Below are positions 7,861 to 13,860 of a stretch of 35,095 bases of DNA, one piece after another. The stretch comes from a bacterium (lineage in GTDB: Bacteria; Patescibacteriota; Saccharimonadia; Saccharimonadales; Saccharimonadaceae), in the NCBI GenBank assembly GCA_030429935.1, contig JAUIGH010000004.1, forward strand, positions 1 through 35,095, given 5' to 3'. Position numbers and translations under genes: made by a program. The notes beneath the pieces were generated by a model. It worked only from the letters and a program-made list of their open reading frames with translations, was not told where the DNA came from and ran no database searches. The first letter of the stretch is position 1. Each line of letters begins with the position of its first letter.

Positions 7861-8574
7861 CTAAATCTGAATATCGGCGTTGGTGTGGACGTTTTGGACG
7901 TCGTCTAGATCGTCGATGGCGTCGAGAACTTTGAGCAACTTATCAGCTGTCGTTTGGTCATCGACCGGCACGTCGTTATTTGCGACGTATGATAGTTCGG
8001 CATCGGCTACTTCCAGACCGGCGTCTTTGATAGCGCTGGTTACCGCATGCAAATCTTTCATATCGGTGTAGACAATCAGCTCGCCGTCTTCCTCTCGAGC
8101 ATCTTCGGCGCCAGCATCGAGCACCGTTAGCAGTGCGTCTTCACCGCTGGCTTTGACGCGGATGACGCCTTTTCTGGTAAATTGGAACATCACGCTGCCG
8201 GCATCAGCCATGGTGCCGCCGTTTTTTGTCAGAGCGGTGCGGACTTCTGGGTAAGTGCGATTGCGATTGTCGGTCGCGACTTCGATGATAATGCCGACAC
8301 CGCCTGGGCCGTAGCCTTCGTAGGTGATTTCTTCTAGCTGAGCAGCGTTTTTGTCAGCGGCGCGGTCGATGCTACGCTGGATATTGTCTTTGGGCATGTT
8401 GGCTTGGCGAGCTTTTTCGATCGCTAGCGCCAACGCCGGATTCATGCTCGGATCAGTGCCTTGTTTGGCAGCCAGGGCAATCATGTTGCCAATCTTGGTA
8501 AATACCGCGCCTCGCTTCGCATCATTAGCGCCCTTGTCGCGTTTGATTTTGCTCCATTTGTTATGTCCAGCCAT
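7861..8574 (-). CDS. yebC: YebC/TACO1-family protein
   Basis: A 237-aa cytoplasmic protein of the YebC/PmpR family, opening with the signature AGHNKWSKIKRDKGANDAKRG-like start, then KIGNMIALAAKQG and the YEGYGPGGVGIIIEVATDN segment. Members have been described as transcription regulators and, more recently, as translation factors that help ribosomes through difficult stretches such as polyproline; both are family knowledge, not shown here. The length is normal. It has a proper leader with AAAGGA about 10 nt before the ATG. It lies downstream of comEC but with its own promoter. Confidence 0.95.
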   Translation of the reverse strand: MAGHNKWSKIKRDKGANDAKRGAVFTKIGNMIALAAKQGTDPSMNPALALAIEKARQANMPKDNIQRSIDRAADKNAAQLEEITYEGYGPGGVGIIIEVATDNRNRTYPEVRTALTKNGGTMADAGSVMFQFTRKGVIRVKASGEDALLTVLDAGAEDAREEDGELIVYTDMKDLHAVTSAIKDAGLEVADAELSYVANNDVPVDDQTTADKLLKVLDAIDDLDDVQNVHTNADIQI

Positions 8575-8604
8575 AGGGAAAAATCCTTTCGTTCACTCTT
8601 GTCA

Positions 8605-8614
8605 TCAGTATATC
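8605..8614 (-). promoter_or_regulatory. Extended -10 promoter of yebC, overlapping the comEC stop
   Basis: TGATATACT on the minus strand; the hexamer TATACT is at 8612-8607 and the TGA of the extended motif (8615-8613) is the comEC stop codon. The start of transcription near 8600 gives a leader of about 25 nt containing AAAGGA. Confidence 0.6.
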
Positions 8615-10070
8615 ACTCGACAATACTCGAGTCACGCAGACGGTATCCAGTGGCGCGCTGCATCCACCAACACGCAGCGACGATAGTTGCGAAGCACATA
8701 CCAACACCCCACAGTGGCAACTGAAATTCCGTAATCGCCCAGCTCAAATTCGCGGTGTACGTCGCGACGCCAACCATGTAGTCCAACAGCCACTGAGCCG
8801 GCAGGCCGACGATCGCAGCCAGGCCAGCACCGAAATACTCAGCCAGTCCAGTCACAAAAGTCAGTATCATCGCCAATGGCACCAACGGCAACACGAGCGC
8901 ATTGGCGATGACGGCGACATTGGAAATATAGCCAAAACTGTAGAGCAAGAGCGGAGCTGTGACTATTTGTGCCGAGATCGTCTCGCCCAATATCTGCCGT
9001 AGCCAACCAGGTTTTTGCTCACCGAATAAGTACGCTTGCGCGAGTGGCGCCAGTACCATCACACCGGCAAACGCAGCAAAACTCAGCTGCCAGCCCAGGT
9101 TGCCCCAGACATAGCTCGGATTGACCAGGCCGGTCACCGCCGCAGCAAACACCAGCAGCGTGATCGGGTGAAATTTCCGACCGACATACCATGCCGCCAG
9201 CGCTAGTCCGGCTACCAATCCCGCCCGAGACATACTCGGGCTCAATCCCGTGATAGAGATAAAGCTGATGATTAATAATCCCGACAAAAACACCGTCAGA
9301 TACCGCGAGCGATTCTCGAATAGCCGCTTAATAAACCGCACCAAGATCGTCAAATTGTACCCGCTCGCCACCACGATATGGGTCAAGCCAGCTGTCACCA
9401 GTGCAGCGTCCAGCTCTGTCGGCAAACTACGTCGCTGCCCTGTCAGATAGCCCATGCCCAGACTAGCCGATGGCTCATCGATACCGTTGCGGACTTTGTC
9501 GCCAAAATCTTCGCGAACATCCAACGCCAGGTCACCTGGCACCGGCCGCTCGACTGCTAATAATTCCGCACGATACATGCTGGCGGCAAAACTACCAAAC
9601 CCCTCACTCAGCTGACCGCGAAGCGTCACGATATCACTTCGTCGCACACTCTCGATCATATCCATACTCACCCACACCTGCGCCGGCAGTCGCTGATCGC
9701 CCAGTTGTACGCGGCCCAATCGAATCAACGCATCGCCCTGGTCGCTAGTATCAATATCTTCGCTGATTACACCACGTAGCGTCACGGCCTGACCAATCAA
9801 TCCGTCATAGACTGTGCGGTTGGATACATCACCTGCGCCGCGCGCCAGCCCCACACACATGCCACCGATCATTGCCAGCACCAGTAGCCATCGCCATTGT
9901 TTCCAGCAGGCAAATACCAGCAACAATCCACCGATCACCACCCACTGCCAAGTCGCGAACAGACTCGCCCAGCCCAGAGTACTCAGCGCCAACCCAACCA
10001 CCACGCCACCACACCAGGCGGTCAGATGCCACGTAGCATGCACCGGAATGCGAAGTTGCCAGAGTTGCAT
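8613..10070 (-). CDS. comEC: ComEC/Rec2-type DNA uptake channel protein without nuclease domain
   Basis: A 485-aa polytopic membrane protein. An N-terminal hydrophobic region and DUF4131-like soluble segment (OB-like, with VTLRGVISED) come first, then the Competence core with VVASGYNLTILVR and GLSPSMSRAGLVAG, and many transmembrane helices to the C-terminus. ComEC carries single-stranded DNA across the cytoplasmic membrane in natural transformation. The metallo-beta-lactamase-like nuclease domain that ends many ComEC proteins is absent. The start is ATG 10070, just 7 nt after a TACAAT; a further in-frame ATG at 10121 lies upstream of that -10, in the tRNA terminator. Confidence 0.9.
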   Translation of the reverse strand: MQLWQLRIPVHATWHLTAWCGGVVVGLALSTLGWASLFATWQWVVIGGLLLVFACWKQWRWLLVLAMIGGMCVGLARGAGDVSNRTVYDGLIGQAVTLRGVISEDIDTSDQGDALIRLGRVQLGDQRLPAQVWVSMDMIESVRRSDIVTLRGQLSEGFGSFAASMYRAELLAVERPVPGDLALDVREDFGDKVRNGIDEPSASLGMGYLTGQRRSLPTELDAALVTAGLTHIVVASGYNLTILVRFIKRLFENRSRYLTVFLSGLLIISFISITGLSPSMSRAGLVAGLALAAWYVGRKFHPITLLVFAAAVTGLVNPSYVWGNLGWQLSFAAFAGVMVLAPLAQAYLFGEQKPGWLRQILGETISAQIVTAPLLLYSFGYISNVAVIANALVLPLVPLAMILTFVTGLAEYFGAGLAAIVGLPAQWLLDYMVGVATYTANLSWAITEFQLPLWGVGMCFATIVAACWWMQRATGYRLRDSSIVE

Positions 10071-10077
10071 ACACCGT

Positions 10078-10083
10078 ATTGTA
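10078..10083 (-). promoter_or_regulatory. -10 element of comEC
   Basis: TACAAT on the minus strand lies directly after the tRNA terminator and 7 nt before the comEC ATG, again implying a leaderless transcript. Confidence 0.5.
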
Positions 10084-10089
10084 CTCTCT

Positions 10090-10129
10090 AAAGCAAAACG
10101 TCCATCCGAATGGACAGACATTTTGCTTT
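10090..10129 (-). terminator. Rho-independent terminator of the tRNA-Lys gene
   Basis: On the minus strand the hairpin GTCCAT-TCGG-ATGGAC is flanked by AAAGCAAAA upstream and TTTTGCTTT downstream, which extend the stem by nine A-T-rich pairs and supply the U tract. Its first base is the A of the encoded CCA. It separates the tRNA unit from comEC. Confidence 0.85.
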
Positions 10130-10205
10130 GGAGGGGCCACTGGGGCTTGAACCCAGGACACCCTGCTTAAAAGGCAGGTGCTCTAACCAGCTGAGCTATG
10201 GCCCC
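10129..10205 (-). tRNA. tRNA-Lys (anticodon UUU)
   Basis: The minus strand folds into a complete cloverleaf: acceptor GGGGCCA/TGGCCCC, D stem GCTC/GAGC, anticodon stem CCTGC/GCAGG with loop CTTTTAA (anticodon TTT), a five-base variable loop, and T stem CTGGG/CCCAG with loop TTCAAGC. CCA is encoded. Length with CCA is 77 nt. The discriminator base (position 73) reads U, whereas bacterial tRNA-Lys usually has A. Confidence 0.95.
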
Positions 10206-10213
10206 GTTTTACA

Positions 10214-10281
10214 GGAGAGGCTTACCTCTCCAGCTCGCTTTGAAATAAATTCAAAGCCTCGCCTCCTCACCCTAAAGCTCG
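10214..10281 (-). repeat. Two-hairpin element, copy A (in the tRNA-Lys leader)
   Basis: On the minus strand, CGAGCTTTAGGGTGAG is followed by hairpin 1 (GCTTTGAA, loop TTTAT, TTCAAAGC; 10257-10237) and hairpin 2 (GGAGAGG, loop TAAG, CCTCTCC; 10231-10214). A second copy with the same layout but compensating stem bases lies at 10876-10942 on the plus strand. This copy ends 8 bases before the tRNA 5' end, so it would be part of the precursor leader. Confidence 0.7.
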
Positions 10282-10333
10282 GGCAAAGCCCTCGTGCCAT
10301 CGGCATACTCGCTACAGCGAAAAGACTCTTAAA

Positions 10334-10362
10334 AATGTATCAAAATAGAGGTGAAAAGTCAA
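10334..10362 (-). promoter_or_regulatory. Promoter of the tRNA-Lys gene
   Basis: TTGACT (10362-10357), a 17-bp spacer and TACATT (10339-10334) form a near-consensus sigma-70-type promoter, one of the few here with a clear -35. Its -35 overlaps the stop of the upstream membrane-protein gene. The leader to the tRNA would be about 120 nt and contains the two-hairpin element. Confidence 0.65.
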
Positions 10363-10838
10363 TGCTTCCGGCCAGCGGTGCGGTGTTTTTTGTGATACAC
10401 CACGTCGATCAGCGCCAGAATAATACAGACGGTGATAATCGCGTTGTCATACGGCAGCAGCTGCAGCACCACGCCTTCGCTCATGGCATCGAGCACGACA
10501 GCATTTGCAAATGCGCCATAGGTCAACATGACGGCCAGCGCGCCAAAGACAATACTGCCGTAGATCTGATGACCGAGCGAGTGTGCTTTGGTGGCACGTG
10601 TCATGACAATCAGCGCCGGCAATAATGTCAGCGCAACCGCTACGATGCTATGGAGCGGCGGCACCTCGACGACGAACCCCGCATCTGCCACCAGCGGCGT
10701 CAACGAATCGGTCCACAGCCGCGCCAATACAGCGCCGGCCGTCAATCCCAGTGCCGGCATGCCGATATGCCGACGGCTCAGGAAAAACACACCAGCCAGT
10801 GCCGCGAAATAAAACCCAAGAACGATCAAAAAGGTCAT
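10359..10838 (-). CDS. Small polytopic membrane protein, function unknown
   Basis: A 159-aa protein with about four or five transmembrane helices (roughly residues 3-20, 24-42, 63-80, 92-112 and 126-146) and a basic C-terminus. I recognise no family; an overall resemblance to CvpA-like proteins is too weak to name it. The ATG is 6 nt after a TGCTATACTG promoter. The gene is bracketed by two inverted copies of a two-hairpin element (10214-10281 minus, 10876-10942 plus), which is the most unusual thing about its setting. Confidence 0.75.
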   Translation of the reverse strand: MTFLIVLGFYFAALAGVFFLSRRHIGMPALGLTAGAVLARLWTDSLTPLVADAGFVVEVPPLHSIVAVALTLLPALIVMTRATKAHSLGHQIYGSIVFGALAVMLTYGAFANAVVLDAMSEGVVLQLLPYDNAIITVCIILALIDVVYHKKHRTAGRKH

Positions 10839-10843
10839 GCTAT

Positions 10844-10853
10844 CAGTATAGCA
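10844..10853 (-). promoter_or_regulatory. Extended -10 promoter of the small membrane protein
   Basis: TGCTATACTG on the minus strand with TATACT at 10850-10845 and 6 nt to the ATG at 10838. The predicted first transcribed base is the A of ATG. Confidence 0.65.
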
Positions 10854-10875
10854 GTCAAACCACTATCGAGCAGAG

Positions 10876-10942
10876 CGAGCTTTAGAGGTGAGAGTAATTT
10901 TGCGAATTCATTTCGCGAAATTGCGGGAGGGTTGACCCTCCC
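10876..10942 (+). repeat. Two-hairpin element, copy B
   Basis: CGAGCTTTAGAGGTGAG is followed by hairpin 1 (AATTTTGCGAA, loop TTCAT, TTCGCGAAATT; 10896-10922, one T-G pair) and hairpin 2 (GGGAGGG, loop TTGA, CCCTCCC; 10925-10942). Against copy A the order, the GAA-loop-TTC tip and the leading 10-mer are kept while stem bases change in pairs. It lies 9 bases beyond the rimK stop, so on the minus strand it may also act as a 3'-end structure. Confidence 0.7.
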
Positions 10943-10950
10943 TATAACTA

Positions 10951-11856
10951 TCACGCGCCAATCTTGTCTTTGCGTGGCTTGCGCTTGGCGTTCATCTCGA
11001 CGTATTCGATGATCTTTTCGGCGACGTTGCGGCCAGTTATCAGCTCTGGCGTCTTGATACTCGCGCTCGAGTTGACTTCGAGCACCAACGGACCGCGTTC
11101 GCTGCGCATCATGTCGACACCACAAATCGGAAGACCCATAGCTTTGGCAGCTTTGATCGCCGTCTTTCGTTCTTCGTCGGTCAGTTTGACTTTTTGGCCT
11201 TCGCCGCCCTGGTGGGTATTACTACGGAAGTCACCATCTAGACTCTGGCGTTTGACGCTGGCAACCACGCGACCACCGACGACGAGAGCACGGATGTCAG
11301 TGCCGGCCGATTCTTTGACAAATTCTTGGACCAAAAAGTTTACACCCTCGACGTAAAATGCCTGCATTACGGCTTTGGCGGCCTTGGCGGTCTCGGCTAA
11401 TACCACGCCGTTGCCGTGGGTGCCTTTGGCGACTTTGATGATCAGCGGAGCACCGCCGGCTAGCTCGACGATATCGTCAAAGCTCGCTGATTCGCGGGCA
11501 AACACGGTCTTTGGGATGCCGACGCCGGCTTTTGCCAATATCTGATAAGCGCGTAGTTTGTCGCGTGAGCGATTGATAGCCAGGCTGCTAGCCGTCGAGT
11601 ACGAACCTTGTGATTCAAACTGGCGCACGATGGCCGTGCCGTACTTGGTGTAACTCTGGGCGATGCGCGGGATGATGGCATCGTATTTGTCGAGTGTTTC
11701 GCCCATGTAGCGCACTTGATTATTGTTGGCTTCGACTGCCGTATATGCGTCTTTGTACTTGATGACGGTCACATCGTGACCGCGTTTGAGTGCTTCTTCT
11801 TTGAGCCGTTTAGTCGTGTAGTTACCTGGTCCGTTACTGAGTATCGCGAGTTTCAT
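10951..11856 (-). CDS. rimK: RimK-type ATP-grasp ligase (ribosomal protein S6 glutamate ligase family)
   Basis: A 301-aa ATP-grasp enzyme that matches RimK along its whole length: MKLAILSNG start, IPRIAQSYTKYGTAIVRQFE, RDKLRAYQILAKAGV, the nucleotide-binding GGAPLIIKVAKGTHGNGVVLAE (quoted in parts: GGAPLII, TQG-like THGNGV), DIRALVVG, GDFRSNTHQGG, and the metal-binding LVLEVNSSAS near the end. RimK adds glutamates to a protein C-terminus, S6 in E. coli; the target here is unknown. A basic tail (KRKPRKDK) follows the fold. The ATG overlaps the stop of the upstream ATP-grasp/retropepsin fusion as ATGA, so the two enzymes are co-translated. This pairing suggests a peptide-tagging pathway. Confidence 0.93.
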   Translation of the reverse strand: MKLAILSNGPGNYTTKRLKEEALKRGHDVTVIKYKDAYTAVEANNNQVRYMGETLDKYDAIIPRIAQSYTKYGTAIVRQFESQGSYSTASSLAINRSRDKLRAYQILAKAGVGIPKTVFARESASFDDIVELAGGAPLIIKVAKGTHGNGVVLAETAKAAKAVMQAFYVEGVNFLVQEFVKESAGTDIRALVVGGRVVASVKRQSLDGDFRSNTHQGGEGQKVKLTDEERKTAIKAAKAMGLPICGVDMMRSERGPLVLEVNSSASIKTPELITGRNVAEKIIEYVEMNAKRKPRKDKIGA

Positions 11857-13268
11857 TCATCATCTCCTTCAAAGTTATCTGGGTCTTCTTCGTGCAACGC
11901 ATCGCCGGCTTGACTGCAGTCGACTAGAAAATGCCCAGCTAGTGTGTTGCGACCGAGCAGAATCGGATACAACTGCCTGGATCTGTCAGCTAACGTGAAT
12001 TCTGTATGGATAGCGGTACCATTTATGGTAACACCCATAGTTATAACGTAGCGTTCTTCGCGTGCACCCATCGAGCTTTTGACAGTACGAACATCGACAA
12101 TTTCTCGCTCAATAACCTCTCCGGTGTAGTCCGGATGACTTGGACTAAATAGACAAAACGATACAGTATCGTCAGATGTCTTGTTGATATCACTAGCCCA
12201 CATCGAGGACGTTCGAGCGCCACTATCGACGCGTGCGGGTACGTGTTCATCTATCGCAGTGTGATCGAAATCAACCCGGGCGGTGACGCCAATAGTCGGC
12301 AGTGATGCTGCGTCATACGCAGTCAATAGCTTATCGACAAAGATTTTCGTTACATCTACCGAATCACCTATCGCTGGCATGGTATGGAGCAAAAAACTTG
12401 GACTGGCATTGACTTCCATGATCCACCATTGCGTGAAATCGGGACTAGCGATGACGTCAAAACCGCACGTAAATATACCGCTGAGCTGAGCAGCACGCTC
12501 AGCTGCTTGGAGTATCTCGTTCGGCATATCGTCATAGCACTCTTGAGCGCTACCGCCAGCACCGATATTCGATACGCCGACGACTTGCACCTCTTCGCTA
12601 ACAGCCGGAACTCGCTCCAGCTCAGCCTGCGACAAGTATCGCTTCACGGCATCCATGTCGATCTTGTTCATCGGCGATGTGTATGCGTGCGCACCACGCA
12701 TAGGGTTTGTGTCGTTTTCTGACTCCACGAGCTGTTCAACTGTACGTGATCCATCACCGATAACATGAGCTGGTTTACGACGCACGGCGGCAATAGCCTC
12801 ACCGTCTATGACAAGCACTCGGTAATCATCACCCGACACGTGCTTTTGTATTTCAACTTGGTTTCGTGGGCTACATTGTTGAGCAACATCGAGAGCGCTC
12901 CGTGCTTGATCAAGATCAGTGATACCGACTGTGATACCGTCACCATGATCGGCATCAGATGGCTTGACGACAATCGTTCCATGCTCTGCCAGGAATTCAT
13001 CAACTGTTTCCGTGCTAGCGGTGGGCACGAGTCGCATGTCTAACTCGGCGTCGGTAGATAACAGCCGATAGGTTAGCGTCTTGTTATCACCCAGCACACT
13101 GCTGGTGCCAGATGATAGATCCGGATTAACGCCTGTTACCTGCCTGGTTTTATCACCGTACGTAAATATGTGATGACTCAGATTTGACTGCTGGTAAGTA
13201 TCAACCTCGATACCGCGTCGATGTAGCTCGTCATATACCAGTTTAGCAGTGCCAACTACCTCGCTCAT
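11853..13268 (-). CDS. CphA-type ATP-grasp ligase fused to a RimB-like retropepsin
   Basis: A 471-aa fusion. Residues about 5-320 are an ATP-grasp domain close to the cyanophycin synthetase/GshF type: VVKPSDADHGDGI at 100-112, DYRVLVIDGEAIAAVRRKPA at 148-167, VIGDGSRTVEQL at 169-180, and metal-binding MEVNAS at 284-289. Residues about 325-455 match the RimB/DUF785 retropepsin-like family (old name ATP-dependent zinc protease): ARVDSGARTSS at 345-355 with catalytic Asp348, and LLGRNTL at 437-443. It ends in an acidic tail. So one polypeptide may both make and cut amide bonds, and rimK follows with an ATGA overlap. The ATG is preceded by GGAG. No transmembrane segment is present. Substrates are unknown. 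Confidence 0.88.
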   Translation of the reverse strand: MSEVVGTAKLVYDELHRRGIEVDTYQQSNLSHHIFTYGDKTRQVTGVNPDLSSGTSSVLGDNKTLTYRLLSTDAELDMRLVPTASTETVDEFLAEHGTIVVKPSDADHGDGITVGITDLDQARSALDVAQQCSPRNQVEIQKHVSGDDYRVLVIDGEAIAAVRRKPAHVIGDGSRTVEQLVESENDTNPMRGAHAYTSPMNKIDMDAVKRYLSQAELERVPAVSEEVQVVGVSNIGAGGSAQECYDDMPNEILQAAERAAQLSGIFTCGFDVIASPDFTQWWIMEVNASPSFLLHTMPAIGDSVDVTKIFVDKLLTAYDAASLPTIGVTARVDFDHTAIDEHVPARVDSGARTSSMWASDINKTSDDTVSFCLFSPSHPDYTGEVIEREIVDVRTVKSSMGAREERYVITMGVTINGTAIHTEFTLADRSRQLYPILLGRNTLAGHFLVDCSQAGDALHEEDPDNFEGDDE

Positions 13269-13300
13269 CGTATCTCCATCTCTATTTTTGACAATTAATA

Positions 13301-13306
13301 AGTATA
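13301..13306 (-). promoter_or_regulatory. -10 element of the ATP-grasp/retropepsin-rimK operon
   Basis: TATACT on the minus strand, without the TGn extension. Transcription should begin near 13294, giving a leader of about 26 nt that holds the GGAG before the ATG at 13268. The 118-bp divergent gap to the GNAT gene is AT-rich and could hold operators, but I see no clear palindrome. Confidence 0.5.
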
Positions 13307-13371
13307 TTCTACCATATTTCTATCTGTAATGGTAGTACAGACTTTTCGCTAGATACATTGCTCTGTAGGTG

Positions 13372-13380
13372 TGCTAGGAT
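13372..13380 (+). promoter_or_regulatory. Extended -10 promoter of the GNAT gene
   Basis: TGCTAGGAT, 6 nt before the ATG at 13387; a leaderless transcript is predicted. Confidence 0.5.
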
Positions 13381-13386
13381 GACGGT

Positions 13387-13860
13387 ATGACGGCTGTCGA
13401 CATCGACTTTCGTGCACTGACCATCGATGATCTCGCTGCTTTGCGGCACATTTCTCCAGATACGCCCACGGAAAAACTTGTTGAACGTATCAACCGACAG
13501 AGTCCCTCTACATATAGCTACATCGGAGCTTTCAGTCATAATAGGCTACTAGGAGCCATTCAGGTACGACGTATTGGGCCATACGATGCCACAGCTCAAT
13601 CTTTGTCGACATATCCAGAATTGGGTTGTTTGGTCGTCACCGAGTCTCAACGCGGCAAAGGTTACGGCAAAGCACTGATCGCATACGCTGAAGCAATACT
13701 GAAACACGAACATTTCACTGGTGCAGGCTTGGGTGTCGCCGAAACGAATCAGGCAGCTTTAGCTCTCTACCGCAAACTCGGCTACCAGCCGATTGGCGCC
13801 ATCGGTCCAAAACATCCAGACCCTACAAACCGTCAGTATTACATAAAATTATTTACGTAA
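13387..13860 (+). CDS. GNAT-family N-acetyltransferase
   Basis: A 157-aa protein with the GNAT fold. The acetyl-CoA-binding motif A is GCLVVTESQRGKGYGKAL around residues 80-97 (Q/RxxGxG/A as QRGKGYG), and motif B is NQAALALYRKLGY at 121-133. It would transfer an acyl group from acyl-CoA to an amine; the substrate is not predictable, and protein N-termini or a small metabolite are both possible. It is divergent from the ATP-grasp/retropepsin-rimK operon. Its TAA lies inside the last codons of the convergent DUF2339-like gene (12-bp tail overlap). A link with the ATP-grasp genes is only positional. Confidence 0.88.
   Translation: MTAVDIDFRALTIDDLAALRHISPDTPTEKLVERINRQSPSTYSYIGAFSHNRLLGAIQVRRIGPYDATAQSLSTYPELGCLVVTESQRGKGYGKALIAYAEAILKHEHFTGAGLGVAETNQAALALYRKLGYQPIGAIGPKHPDPTNRQYYIKLFT

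Noticed and set aside
10110-10250. Plus-strand frame reading GLEPRTPCLKGRCSNQLSYGP across the tRNA.
   Set aside because: This is the well-known false protein translated from the antisense of a tRNA gene.
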